A DNA stretch of 64,000 nucleotides from Candidatus Hydrogenisulfobacillus filiaventi (GCA_902809825.1 LR778114.1:1426001-1490000); one strand, 5' to 3'. Shown: positions 17,845-26,250, counted from the first letter of the stretch. Notes: generated from the letters alone by a model not told the origin. Made by a program: numbers and translations.

Positions 17845-18594
17845 CTAGCGCAGTGCCAGATATGCCCGCAGTTCGGCACCGGGCAGGCGGGTGCCCACCA
17901 GAAACGGGCCGAAGTCGGCGTAGCGGGCGCTGGCTTCGTCGAAGCGCATCTCATACACGATCTTCTTAAACGCCAGGGGGTCATCCGCAAACAGGGTGAC
18001 CCCCCATTCCCACTCGTCCAGACCCTGCGACCCGCTGATAAGCTGCACCACCTGTTCGGCGTATTTATGCCCGATGGCGCCGTGGCTGCGCATCAGGACC
18101 GCCCGTTGGCTGCGGGGCAGCATGTACCAGTTGTCGGCCCCCTGCCGCCGCTTGGTCATGGGGTAGAAGCAGACATGCCGGGCCGCCGGCACCGGCGGCT
18201 CCAGCCGCGCCCGCAACTCGGGACTACGGGGATCGGCCGGTTTCCCGCCCGCCAGGTAGCCGCTCAACTCGACCACCGAGACGTAGGAATAGCCCGGCCG
18301 CAGGATGTCGCCCAGCCGGGTCTTGTTGAGCGCGGTCTTGGCCGCCTCCAGCTCGTCAAAGGCCGGGCGGAAGTGCAGGAAGAGCAGGTCCTCGCGGTTG
18401 CCTGCCACCCGGTACAGGGCAAAGTCGCCCTCGTGCGCCGCCTCCAGCTGCTCCCAGCCCTGCACCAGCCGGACCAGTTCGTCCATCGCCGCTGCCCGGT
18501 CGGTTTCCGGCCACCGCCGCCAGGCCTGCCAGTCGACCCGCCGGAAGTCATGGAGGACCCACCAGCCCTCCAGGGTTTCCACCGGTTCCCCCAT
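17845..18594 (-). CDS. hemQ: coproheme decarboxylase HemQ
   Basis: 249 residues of the chlorite-dismutase-like fold. The signature FYPMTKRRQGADNWYML contains the YPMxKxR segment with the tyrosine that works in decarboxylation. HVxKYxGxVxQLI-like GAIGHKYAEQVVQLISGSQGLDEWEWGVTLF and the end FGPFLVGTRL match the family. HemQ completes haem b synthesis in monoderm bacteria by the coproporphyrin route. The ATG at 18594 follows GGGAGGCGCGGC. No other hem gene is adjacent; the small downstream gene probably shares the transcript. Confidence 0.94.
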   Translation of the reverse strand: MGEPVETLEGWWVLHDFRRVDWQAWRRWPETDRAAAMDELVRLVQGWEQLEAAHEGDFALYRVAGNREDLLFLHFRPAFDELEAAKTALNKTRLGDILRPGYSYVSVVELSGYLAGGKPADPRSPELRARLEPPVPAARHVCFYPMTKRRQGADNWYMLPRSQRAVLMRSHGAIGHKYAEQVVQLISGSQGLDEWEWGVTLFADDPLAFKKIVYEMRFDEASARYADFGPFLVGTRLPGAELRAYLALR

Positions 18595-18632
18595 CTGCCG
18601 CGCCTCCCATCCGCCTCCAAGGTGCCGCCCCG

Positions 18633-18638
18633 ATGATA
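18633..18638 (-). promoter_or_regulatory. extended -10 promoter candidate for hemQ
   Basis: Minus-strand TGTTATCAT gives TGnTATCAT about 40 bases before the hemQ start. No good -35 hexamer is visible. Confidence 0.4.
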
Positions 18639-18669
18639 ACACACTCCCGCTGCCGGCCCCGGCCGGCGC

Positions 18670-18703
18670 AAAACAGGGGCGGCCGGGACCGTGCCCGGCC
18701 GCC
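18670..18703 (-). terminator. terminator after the ferredoxin-NADP reductase gene
   Basis: Minus-strand stem GGCGGCCGGG (18694-18703) with CCCGGCCGCC (18678-18687), loop of six, then CCTGTTTT. It follows the reductase stop (18717) by 13 bases. Confidence 0.75.
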
Positions 18704-18716
18704 GGTGACTCCTCGC

Positions 18717-19718
18717 CTACTCCTTGATCATCTGCTTCAGGCTCGTGCTGTGGGGCAACTGCCCCTTCAGCTGCGGGTTAAGAATGCCCCGGATGCGGCT
18801 CACCGCCATGCAGACCTCCCCGAACCCGGTGGCGATCAGCTTGACCTTGCCCGGATAGGAGGCCACGTCCCCCACGGCGAAGATGCCCGGACGGCTGGTC
18901 TCCATGGTCGCCGGCGACACCACAATGGTGGAGCCTTCGAGGTCGAGCCCCCACTCGCGGATGGGCCCCAGGTTGGGCAGGTAGCCCAGCCCGCTCACCA
19001 CCGCATCCACTTCGAGCTCCTCCATCTGCCCGCCGGGATTCACCGTCAGGCGGATGCGTTCTACCCGGTCGCCGCCCAACACCTCGGCCACCTCGGCCAT
19101 AGTGCGGATGATGATGTTCTCCGCTTCCCGCATCCGGCGCACACTGTCCGGCTGGGCGCGGAACTCCGGCCGGCGGTGAATCACCGTCACCTGCCGGGCG
19201 TGACGGGCAATCTCCAGCGCCCAGTCCACCGCGGTGTCCCCGCCCCCGACCACCGCCACCCGCTGATCACGGAAATGGGCGAACCCGGGCACAAAGTAAT
19301 ACAGGCCGCGGCCCTCAAACAGGTCCGCCCCAGCCGCCGGCATCCGCCGCGGGGTGAAGGCGCCGATGCCGACCGCCAGGATGATGGTCCGGCTCCGGTG
19401 GCGGACCCCCTGCGCGGTCTCCAGCAGGAAGCTGCCGTCCTCCTGCTGCTCCGCCCGCTCCACCGACTGCCCGACCACGAACTCGGTGCCGTAACGCTGG
19501 GCCTGCTCCACCAGCGCGTCGGCCAGGTCCTTGGCGGGGATGGCCGGAAAGCCGGCCACATCGTAGATGGGCTTTTCCGGGTACAACGCGTACAGCTGCC
19601 CGCCTAAATAGGGCAAACTTTCGATGACCTTCACCCGCATGCCGTGCAGGCCGCCCATGGTGGCAGCAAACAGGCCTACCGGCCCCCCGCCCACCACCGT
19701 TACGTCGAACAGCTCCAT
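18717..19718 (-). CDS. ferredoxin--NADP reductase, thioredoxin-reductase-like (YumC type)
   Basis: 333 residues. FAD motif VVGGGPVGLFAATMGG at the N terminus, NADP motif VAVVGGGDTAVDWALE near residue 160, and the C-terminal FAD segment GIFAVGDVASYPGKVKLIATGFGE. The CxxC redox pair of thioredoxin reductase is missing, which marks the YumC/TrxR-like ferredoxin reductases. It would transfer electrons between ferredoxin or flavodoxin and NADPH. The start at 19718 follows AGGAGGTG. It stands alone with its own terminator. Confidence in the class is high; the physiological partner is not visible. Confidence 0.92.
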   Translation of the reverse strand: MELFDVTVVGGGPVGLFAATMGGLHGMRVKVIESLPYLGGQLYALYPEKPIYDVAGFPAIPAKDLADALVEQAQRYGTEFVVGQSVERAEQQEDGSFLLETAQGVRHRSRTIILAVGIGAFTPRRMPAAGADLFEGRGLYYFVPGFAHFRDQRVAVVGGGDTAVDWALEIARHARQVTVIHRRPEFRAQPDSVRRMREAENIIIRTMAEVAEVLGGDRVERIRLTVNPGGQMEELEVDAVVSGLGYLPNLGPIREWGLDLEGSTIVVSPATMETSRPGIFAVGDVASYPGKVKLIATGFGEVCMAVSRIRGILNPQLKGQLPHSTSLKQMIKE

Positions 19719-19841
19719 CCGGAGCGCACCTCCTGTTGCTGGCGGGACTCCCGTGTCCCCCTCCACGACCCTTCTACACAGCGTAAGCCGACGGCAGCCC
19801 CCGCGTCAATCGAGCGGGGTTGCCGCCGGCTCCGCCGCCAG

Positions 19842-21065
19842 TTATTCGCGCGACTCGTCCCACACCGGGGCCATAGTGAGCGCCGGCACCGCCGCCTCCG
19901 CGAACCGGGCGGCCGTGTCCAGGAACGTACACACGCCCTTGCGCCGGTGCTTCTGCGCCAATGCCAGCAGGCTCTCCGCACTCTCCGCACTGAGGGCGCC
20001 CTCGCGTGCCGCCGAAAAGCCGTCGGCCATGGCCCGGGTGCCCCGGACACACACCGGGCATTTGCCGCAGGTCTCGCGCGCGAAGAACTCCAGCACATCC
20101 CAGGCCACCGAACCCAGGCTGCGGCCGCTGCCGACGACGATGATGGCCGCCCCCAGGCCGGTGCCGATTTCCCTCAGACTGTCATAGTCGAGGCGAACAT
20201 CGAAATTTTCGGACAGAATCCAGGGAGTCGAGTAGCCGCCCGGCAGCACAGCCTGAATCTCCTGCCCCGGCAACGGCCCACCCGCCTCTTCCAGCAGCCG
20301 CAGCAGCGGGGTGCCCAGGGGCAGCTCGAATACGCCGGGCTTGCGCACGTCGCCCGAGACCGCAAACAGCGCCGGACGCTCGGTGCGGTACCATTCCGCG
20401 CCCTTGCGGAGGATAACAGCCACATGGGCCAGCGTCTCGACATTGTTGACCACCGTGGGCATCTTGTTGTAGCCCTGCTGGGTGGGGTAGGGGGGCTTGT
20501 GCCACGGCTGGGCGGGGTTGCCCATCAGCACATTGATGAGGGCGGTCTCCTCCCCGGCGATATAGACGTGGGTCTCGGGGATGATACGGACCGGGGTGCG
20601 CACCAGGCCGCGGGTCCCGTACAGGCCGGCCTCCTTGGCCTCGGCCAGCGCCTGCCGCAGCGCGGCCAGCGAATCGATAAACTTGGCGTTCACATAAAAG
20701 AGCACCGCATCCACCTGCAGGGTGTGTGCGGCGATCAGGATGCCCTCCAGCACCGCGTGGGGGGCCATCGCCATTAAGGTGCGATCCTTGAAGGAGCCCG
20801 GTTCCCCTTCCGCCCCGTTGACGACCAGATACCGCTGAGGAGCATCGGACTCCATCACGCTCTTCCATTTCAGCGCGGTAGGAAAGGCAGCGCCTCCGCG
20901 GCCGCGTAAGCCGGCTTCCTCGAGCCGGGAGACGATGGCGGCGGGGGACAGCTCGAGTGCCCGCTGCAACGCCTGGTATCCGCCTCGTGCCCGGTAATAC
21001 GCCAGGGATTCGTAGCCGTCGGACCACATATGCATGGTGTCCATATTGGGCAGCAGCTCACCCAC
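19842..21065 (-). CDS. NuoF-like NADH-binding flavoprotein, orphan
   Basis: About 407 residues. The NADH/FMN signatures GLRGRGGAAFPTALKW and NGAEGEPGSFKDR and the segment NKMPTVVNNVETLAHV are those of complex I subunit NuoF. The iron-sulfur motif is ETCGKCPVCVRGTRAM with a fourth cysteine in GVCTFL. Unlike ordinary NuoF, no nuoE or nuoG neighbour exists, so it may belong to a hydrogenase, formate dehydrogenase or ferredoxin-dependent diaphorase. Start choice is uncertain: GTG at 21065 is used because a GTG four codons earlier abuts the GAGGGAGG site; an ATG at 21041 is possible. Confidence 0.85.
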   Translation of the reverse strand: MGELLPNMDTMHMWSDGYESLAYYRARGGYQALQRALELSPAAIVSRLEEAGLRGRGGAAFPTALKWKSVMESDAPQRYLVVNGAEGEPGSFKDRTLMAMAPHAVLEGILIAAHTLQVDAVLFYVNAKFIDSLAALRQALAEAKEAGLYGTRGLVRTPVRIIPETHVYIAGEETALINVLMGNPAQPWHKPPYPTQQGYNKMPTVVNNVETLAHVAVILRKGAEWYRTERPALFAVSGDVRKPGVFELPLGTPLLRLLEEAGGPLPGQEIQAVLPGGYSTPWILSENFDVRLDYDSLREIGTGLGAAIIVVGSGRSLGSVAWDVLEFFARETCGKCPVCVRGTRAMADGFSAAREGALSAESAESLLALAQKHRRKGVCTFLDTAARFAEAAVPALTMAPVWDESRE

Positions 21066-21164
21066 GGCTCCCCTCACCCTCCCTCGTTCAAGCGTCTGCG
21101 TTCCTTACGTGCGCCGCCGGTGGGCCAACGCCCGCAATGCGGGGGCGCTCCGCACGGTGTTGTA

Positions 21165-21194
21165 ATTATAGAGCAGGCTCCAGGGGGGTGTCGA
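21165..21194 (-). promoter_or_regulatory. promoter of the NuoF-like gene
   Basis: TCGACA (21189-21194), 18-base spacer, TATAAT (21165-21170) on the minus strand. Predicted start near 21158. It sits at the edge of an AT-rich island (about 21155-21290) that separates two minus-strand units. Confidence 0.65.
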
Positions 21195-21322
21195 CAGTAT
21201 TTCAAGAATTTATTGACCGTTATTTATGGACCAAGGTGAATTTATCTGAATTTAAGACCAAGATCATCCCTTCTGGCTATGGACAGCGGCACCGGCGAAT
21301 CCAATCCTGACCAGCGGCCATG

Positions 21323-21967
21323 TCAGGTATCCCAGAGATGCCGGCGCAAGGCGGCCCGCCACGCCGCCGCTGCCGGTCCCGTCAGGGGGGGATCCCAGAG
21401 CCCTACCGCGTCCCGGCCCTCCCGGTCCAGGTAGGTAGCCGGCGCCGGATGCACCCGCAGGAGGGTAACGGTGCCCGCGATTTCGGCGTCGTCCGCCCGG
21501 ATCCGGAGTTCCACCCGGCTCCCCGCCGGCAGCGGCTGTTCCACAAAAAATCGCAGCCCGCTGGCGGAACCGTCGCGGGTAATGGTCGGATGCCACCCGT
21601 CCCCGCCCTCCAGCCGGTACCGGCCCGGAAAGCGGATGAGGGAGCGCGCTTCCCGGCGGCGGTTGATGCGCTGGGCCGGTCCCTGGTAGCGGACCACCAG
21701 GCCGGGCACCGGATCCAGCACCTCCACCACCACCGCCCGGCGCAGAAAGGCCCGAGGGCCGTCCCCCCAGATCACCGCTACCGGCTCGCCGGCCCGGACG
21801 TAGACCACCTCCCCCCCAGGGGTCCGGGGGGCATCCAGGTAATCCACCTCCCCCTCCCGCTTCAGGACCAGACTGCTGAAATCCGCCTCCCCGGATCGCA
21901 CCGTTACCGCCGCACGCACCGGCGGCCGCTCCGCCGGGCCGGCCGGGAGGCCCCGGTCACGCGCCAT
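21323..21967 (-). CDS. PilZ-domain protein, possible cyclic-di-GMP receptor
   Basis: 214 residues. The C-terminal half carries the PilZ signature: an arginine cluster RINRRREAR followed about 30 residues later by DGSASGLRF, matching RxxxR and (D/N)xSxxG. The N-terminal part is a beta-rich YcgR-N-like region (about 15-90). Such proteins bind c-di-GMP and affect motility, adhesion or polysaccharide. The ATG at 21967 follows AGGAGGGAACGGG and overlaps the preceding MaoC gene by 11 bases, so the two are translationally linked, an unusual pairing. The partner process is unknown. Confidence 0.75.
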   Translation of the reverse strand: MARDRGLPAGPAERPPVRAAVTVRSGEADFSSLVLKREGEVDYLDAPRTPGGEVVYVRAGEPVAVIWGDGPRAFLRRAVVVEVLDPVPGLVVRYQGPAQRINRRREARSLIRFPGRYRLEGGDGWHPTITRDGSASGLRFFVEQPLPAGSRVELRIRADDAEIAGTVTLLRVHPAPATYLDREGRDAVGLWDPPLTGPAAAAWRAALRRHLWDT

Positions 21968-22778
21968 ACCCGTTCCCTCCTGCAGGACCCAGGCGCGCCT
22001 CCGCCAGCATGGCCCAGTCCCCGCCCACCGGGCGCACCCCCATCTGGACCACCGCTCCGCCCGGTTCCGACCGCACCACCTCCACCTCGGCCCCCACCGG
22101 CACCGGGGTGCGGAAGCGCGCCGACAGGCCCGCCAGGCCGGCCTGTTCGGCCGGCGTCAGCAGCTCCGCCGCCAGCCCCATCAGCAGCATGCCGTGGACG
22201 ATGGGACCCTCCAGCCCGAAGCGGCGGGCGGTGTCCCCATCATAGTGGATGGGGTTGAAGTCGGCAGCGGCACAGGCATACCGCAGCACGGCCCGGCGGT
22301 CAAGGCGCACCCGCTCCACGCGCCCCCCGGGCCCGGGCCCGGCGGCCGGGGCCGAACCCCGGCCGCCCAATCGCGCCCCGGCAGCCGGCAGCAGCAGGGT
22401 CAGGCGGGAGCGGAATACCGGTTCCTCCCCGCGCCGGCCCTCGCCGCCCAGCACCGCCATGCCCAGGCCCCCGGCCCGCAGCCGCAGGCTGACGAGCCGG
22501 GTGACCACTGCCAGCTCCTCTCCGGCCTTCAAGGGCGCCAGGTACTCGAACCCCTGCTCGGCATGAATGGCGCCTTCCAGGGCAAAGGGCAGGGACAGGC
22601 TCTCCAGGTCCCCGCCCCCCGGCACCAGCAGGGTGACGGGAAAGGTGGGGGGTACCCCGCTGCCGTTCCCGGTCCCTGCCCATCCGCCGGCCGCCAGCGC
22701 TTCCCGGAAGCGCCGCACCGCCCACTCCTCAATCCGGACCTGCCCCCGGGCCAGTACCCGGCTCTCCTGTTCCCCCAC
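21957..22778 (-). CDS. MaoC-like (R)-hydroxyacyl hydratase, double hot-dog
   Basis: 273 residues. The C-terminal hot-dog has the hydratase-2 motif with DFNPIHYDGDTARRFGLEGPIVHGML, including the catalytic Asp and His. The N-terminal half resembles the FAS1/HadA-type MaoC N domain, so this is a fused double hot-dog hydratase of acyl-CoA or acyl-ACP. The GTG at 22778 is preceded by GGGGGGAGATCA. It overlaps the upstream CoA-binding gene by 50 bases and the PilZ gene by 11. A beta-oxidation or polyhydroxyalkanoate-type role is possible. Confidence 0.85.
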   Translation of the reverse strand: MGEQESRVLARGQVRIEEWAVRRFREALAAGGWAGTGNGSGVPPTFPVTLLVPGGGDLESLSLPFALEGAIHAEQGFEYLAPLKAGEELAVVTRLVSLRLRAGGLGMAVLGGEGRRGEEPVFRSRLTLLLPAAGARLGGRGSAPAAGPGPGGRVERVRLDRRAVLRYACAAADFNPIHYDGDTARRFGLEGPIVHGMLLMGLAAELLTPAEQAGLAGLSARFRTPVPVGAEVEVVRSEPGGAVVQMGVRPVGGDWAMLAEARLGPAGGNGYGA

Positions 22779-23214
22779 TGATCTCCCCCCGCCCGGCCGG
22801 GTTCCGCAGCCGGTGCTCAATCATCATGCAGGCGTCCATTACCACTTCCAGCCCGGCAGCCTCTGCCAGCTCCCGGCTCCGCTCACAGCGGATTCCCAAC
22901 TGCAGCCACAGGAACCGTGCCCCCCGGCGCACGGCGGCCTCCGCGACCGGCGGGGTATCGGGTCCCCGGCGGAAGACATCCACCAAGTCCACCCGGATGT
23001 CGGGCGGAATGGCCTCCAGGGACGGATAGACCCGCTCCCCCAGGATCTCCTGGCCCCGGGGGTAGACGGGAATGATGCGGTAACCCTGCTGCTGCAGGTA
23101 GGCTGCCACCCGATGGCTGTCCCGTTCCGGCTTGGGGGACAGCCCCACCACCGCAATCACCCGGCTTTCCGCCAGGGCCCGCTCAATGGTATCCGCCCGG
23201 CTGGCGTAAACCAC
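22729..23214 (-). CDS. CoA-binding domain protein (YccU-like)
   Basis: 161 residues with one Rossmann CoA-binding domain: VIAVVGLSPKPERDSHRVAAYLQQQGYRIIPVYP near the start, then LVDVFRRGPDTPPVAEAAVRRGARFLWLQLGI, a close match to the YccU/DUF1805-independent CoA_binding family. The C-terminal 20 residues are a glycine-rich tail that overlaps the next gene's start. The GTG at 23214 has GGAGGGAGG at eight bases. It probably binds a CoA ester. It heads the three-gene overlapping run CoA-binding, MaoC, PilZ. Confidence 0.9.
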   Translation of the reverse strand: MVYASRADTIERALAESRVIAVVGLSPKPERDSHRVAAYLQQQGYRIIPVYPRGQEILGERVYPSLEAIPPDIRVDLVDVFRRGPDTPPVAEAAVRRGARFLWLQLGIRCERSRELAEAAGLEVVMDACMMIEHRLRNPAGRGEISGGTGEPGTGPGAGPD

Positions 23215-23289
23215 CGCCGCCTCCCTCCTGCTGCTCCCCCATTCATGTTCGCCGCCCGCGGCGGGGTTCCTGCCCGGCCGGGGCAGGGG

Positions 23290-23895
23290 TTAACCCAGCC
23301 CCGCCAGGAACTCCGCCACCGCCGCCTTCAGCCGCGGGGCTTCCTCCCCGGCCAGGATCTGCTGCGCGTGGCGGCTGCCCGGAATCTCCACCAGCCGCTT
23401 GGGCTCAGCCGCAGCCGTGTACATGGCCAGGGTCTGGTCATGCATCATCTCCCGCTCGCTAACCACAAACAGCTTGGGCAGCGCACCCCAAGCCGGAGCC
23501 AGCGCCGGGTCCACCTGCACCGTGGACCAGGTGATGAAGCCCCCGAAGACCTCCGGGGCCCGTGCCGCCGCCCGCAAGACGGCGCCGCCGCCCATGCTGG
23601 CCCCCAGCGCCACCGGGCGGGGATGCCCGTGCGCGGCCAGCCAGCGCGCCACGGCTACAATATCCAGTTCCTTGGCATCCGGACCCGCCTGCCCGGCGGT
23701 GGAGGACCCGTACCCCCGGAAATCCAGGACCGCCACCGCCCGGCCGGCGGCCGCCAGTTCCGCTCCGTAAGGGAGGAAGCTTTCCCGGTTGAACGCCTTC
23801 CCGTGACAGAGGATGACGGCGGGGTCACGTCCCTCCCAGACCGTGACCGCCACCCGGCCGCCGTCCTCGGTCTCCACCATCAGCTCCTCCGGCAT
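23290..23895 (-). CDS. alpha/beta hydrolase
   Basis: 201 residues with the oxyanion HG (VILCHGKAFNRES), nucleophile elbow GASMGGG (GxSxG), and a C-terminal GSRHAQQI histidine; an acid lies in between. It has no signal peptide. The ATG at 23895 is preceded by GGGGGG at six bases; an ATG two codons earlier is equally open. It ends 75 bases before the upstream start of the CoA-binding gene on the same strand. Esterase or thioesterase activity is suggested by fold only. Substrate is unknown. Confidence 0.82.
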   Translation of the reverse strand: MPEELMVETEDGGRVAVTVWEGRDPAVILCHGKAFNRESFLPYGAELAAAGRAVAVLDFRGYGSSTAGQAGPDAKELDIVAVARWLAAHGHPRPVALGASMGGGAVLRAAARAPEVFGGFITWSTVQVDPALAPAWGALPKLFVVSEREMMHDQTLAMYTAAAEPKRLVEIPGSRHAQQILAGEEAPRLKAAVAEFLAGLG

Positions 23896-24016
23896 CTGCA
23901 TCCCCCCGTCACTGCAGGATAGGTCGTCACGGCGAAGCGGCCGCCCAAAGGCGGCCGCCGCCATGGCCATCGCATGCTATTGTACCGTCCCGGGTCCGAT
24001 TGGGAAACGCCACCGC

Positions 24017-24859
24017 TCAGCGGGTCCGACCCGTTCCCCCGCCGGGAGCGGTGTGGGGCGGAATGAGCCAGAGGGCCACGTGGTAGGCCCGGCCGAAGAG
24101 CTTGGAGGATACCGGTTTGCCCTTCGGCTCCACATAGTAGCGGTGCCAGCCCCAGCTGGCCGGCTCCGACACCAGGAAGCCCCCGATGTCCCCTTTGGAA
24201 CTGACCAGCACCTTGATCCCCGGCCCCGCCGGCGGGGCATAGACGGTATAGCCGCGGAACATGCCAGGCTCCTTGACATACGGGGTCAGCCGGGTATTCA
24301 CCGCCCAGAACTTGGCCTTGCTGGTCAGATCGGTGGGCAGGTTGGAGGGCATGCCTGGCGTGATCTGGCCCGGGGGCAGAAAGTAGAGATGCTCGCTGTA
24401 GAAGGCCACCCCCCCGTTGGGAACCGTGGTCGGCGGATCAAACCAGGGATGGCTGCCCAGCTTCTGGGGGAATTGGGCCTCCACCGCTGTCACCTGATGC
24501 TGGGCGTTGGTCATCACCGTCAGGCCAGGGCAGGGCGTGGCGTAGTGGTAGCCCATGCCTGAAATGAAGGTGGAAACCTCATGCACATGGTGCAACTCGG
24601 GATTGAACCGCTTCAAATACGAGAACGGCGGCAGGGTGGCCAGACTCAAGGGCTTGATGGCCGCCGTCCCTTTGGGCGCCCCCGTACTGGGCCGCGTCCC
24701 CCGCTTGGCGGTGTTCTCCACCTTGTGGACCGTCCGGTTGGCGGTGCCGGACGGTCCCGCCGCCGACGGGCCGCACCCCGCAGCCACCGCCAATGCCATC
24801 CCGCCCAGCATCCCGGTCAGGATCTGCCGCCGGGCCCGCGTACGCGCAGGTCGGTTCAT
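24017..24859 (-). CDS. secreted lipoprotein, function unknown
   Basis: 280 residues. The N terminus is a lipoprotein signal: RRQILTGMLGGMALAVAAGC with the lipidated cysteine at about 29. The mature part is a threonine/serine-rich linker, then a globular beta-rich domain with many tryptophans and tyrosines (YHYATPCPGLTVMT, ASWGWHRYYVEPKG). The ATG at 24859 follows GAGGGG. I do not recognise the domain. It probably faces the cell surface. It is divergent from the editing-domain gene and may share its intergenic promoter region. Confidence 0.85.
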   Translation of the reverse strand: MNRPARTRARRQILTGMLGGMALAVAAGCGPSAAGPSGTANRTVHKVENTAKRGTRPSTGAPKGTAAIKPLSLATLPPFSYLKRFNPELHHVHEVSTFISGMGYHYATPCPGLTVMTNAQHQVTAVEAQFPQKLGSHPWFDPPTTVPNGGVAFYSEHLYFLPPGQITPGMPSNLPTDLTSKAKFWAVNTRLTPYVKEPGMFRGYTVYAPPAGPGIKVLVSSKGDIGGFLVSEPASWGWHRYYVEPKGKPVSSKLFGRAYHVALWLIPPHTAPGGGTGRTR

Positions 24860-24991
24860 GCTCGTCACCCCTCAATTGGGTCATAGGCCCTTCTCCCTCC
24901 CAGCATGGCCCCGGCGGCGGCCGGCTATGCGGAGAGGGGGCACGGGTCCACCCCGTCTCGCAGGCTATGATGGGGAGGGAGGCGAGAGGCA

Positions 24992-25411
24992 ATGCGCGCG
25001 ATCTACTGCCGCATGGAACGGTTTCAGGCCCTGCCCGTCGCGCGGGTTTGGCCGCAGGCCCCGGACAACCCGGCCCCGGTCGAGGTGACGGCGGCGGTGG
25101 TGGTCTATCTGGCGCTGGAGGAGGGGGATGACACCCGCCAGGAGGCGCTGGCGGAGGCCCTGGTACAGGCCGCGGGGCGCCTGGATCCCGCCCTGCCCCT
25201 GGTCCTCCACTCGTTTAATCATCTTACCGCCCGGCCCCTCAAGGCCCGCCCCGCCGCCCGCCTGTATGCGCACCTGGCGGAAGCCGTTCAGGCCCGGCGG
25301 GCCGCCCCGGTCCTGGCCACCGCCTTCGGCTGGACCCACCGTCTCCGGCTGGAGGATGACGGGACCCCCGGCAGCAAGGGACTGCTCCTGGTGCCGGCTG
25401 CCGGCAGCTGA
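24992..25411 (+). CDS. stand-alone archaeal-type threonyl-tRNA synthetase editing domain
   Basis: 139 residues. The sequence follows the N-terminal editing domain of archaeal ThrRS (D-aminoacyl-tRNA deacylase fold): a start MRAIYCRMERF, a strand AAVVVYLALEEGDD, the core LHSFNHLTARPLKARPAARLYAHLAEAV, and the final AFGWTHRLRL, corresponding to the FAHLSS and PFGYY motifs of archaea. Bacterial ThrRS uses another editing domain, so a free copy in a Bacillota genome is unusual. It could deacylate mischarged tRNA-Thr. A strong site GGGAGGGAGG precedes the ATG. This is my comparison by eye. Confidence 0.62.
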   Translation: MRAIYCRMERFQALPVARVWPQAPDNPAPVEVTAAVVVYLALEEGDDTRQEALAEALVQAAGRLDPALPLVLHSFNHLTARPLKARPAARLYAHLAEAVQARRAAPVLATAFGWTHRLRLEDDGTPGSKGLLLVPAAGS

Positions 25412-25432
25412 GCCCCGCCCCGCGCAAAAGCG

Positions 25433-25460
25433 GACGGACCGGGGCCGGCCCCGGTCCGTC
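25433..25460. terminator. bidirectional terminator between convergent genes
   Basis: Perfect 28-base palindrome, 14-base arms beginning GACGGACCGGGGCC. On the minus strand CGCTTTTGCG follows. It separates the editing-domain gene and the diiron gene. Confidence 0.7.
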
Positions 25461-25470
25461 TGCCCTGGTC

Positions 25471-26250
25471 TTATGCCTCCGGTTCGGGGGCTTCCACCGC
25501 CTCCCCCGGTTTCACATGCAGCCGCCGGGCCCAGCGTTCGGTGTCCGCCCACAGCCCGGCAATGAATTCCTCCGGCGACCATTCCAGCTCGTCCATGGCC
25601 GGGCGCAGGCGTCCGCCCAGCACCTCGATCACCCGGAAGAGGTCGTCGCGCATGTCCAGCAGGGCCTGCCGTCCCTCCGGGGTCATGGTGGGCAGCATGC
25701 GGGTAAGATACCGGTCGGAAAACGCCTGGTGCCGGGCTTCATCCTGCAGGGTCCGGGCCGAGAGACGCCCCACCAGGGTATCGGGGAAGCGCTCCACAAA
25801 CCCGCCGTAAAACCGCTTGGCGAAGAGGTCGCTGATGAGGATGCCCCATACCCATTCCGTGGGTTCCCGGCGGGCCAACAGCCGGGCATGATAGCGGAAC
25901 ATCTCCGGCAGCCGGCGGCGGGGCAACGGTTCCTGCCCCAGGAGGTCGTACAGCTGGTGGAGGTTGTGAAAATGGCGGGCCTCATCCAACCCCATGCTGC
26001 TGAGGTAGAGCCCCGCCTCCGCCATGCCGCGGTTTAACACCATGGGCAGCACCGTACTGATTCCCACCATCGCGGTCTGCTCCCCCAGATAGACCGGGGT
26101 GATGACGTCGGCCAGCGCCCGGCGCTTGGCCTCAGAAATGCTGGCGGCACCGCTCCAGTCGATGGCGTCCTGGGTCCATTGTGCGCGGATGCCCTTGTCG
26201 AACAGGCGCAGGAGCTCGTCGTCCGTCAGGTCCGGGTGGATGCGAATCAC
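25471..26250 (-). CDS. ferritin-like diiron protein (R2-like/AurF-type fold)
   Basis: 259 residues, mostly helical. Two carboxylate-histidine motifs are visible: GLDEARHFHNLHQLYDLLG and LQDEARHQAFSDRYL, typical of diiron oxygenases and ribonucleotide-reductase-R2-like proteins; an earlier GEQTAMVG supplies another glutamate. The GTG at 26250 has AAGGAGGT seven bases upstream. It could oxidise an organic substrate or nitrogen group, but no partner reductase is adjacent. The gene lies downstream of a cupredoxin, separated by a strong bidirectional terminator. Confidence 0.78.
   Translation of the reverse strand: MIRIHPDLTDDELLRLFDKGIRAQWTQDAIDWSGAASISEAKRRALADVITPVYLGEQTAMVGISTVLPMVLNRGMAEAGLYLSSMGLDEARHFHNLHQLYDLLGQEPLPRRRLPEMFRYHARLLARREPTEWVWGILISDLFAKRFYGGFVERFPDTLVGRLSARTLQDEARHQAFSDRYLTRMLPTMTPEGRQALLDMRDDLFRVIEVLGGRLRPAMDELEWSPEEFIAGLWADTERWARRLHVKPGEAVEAPEPEA

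Noticed and set aside
16597-18636. 679-codon plus-strand frame over amt and hemQ
   Set aside because: It crosses from a shifted frame of amt into the antisense of hemQ, so it cannot be a gene.
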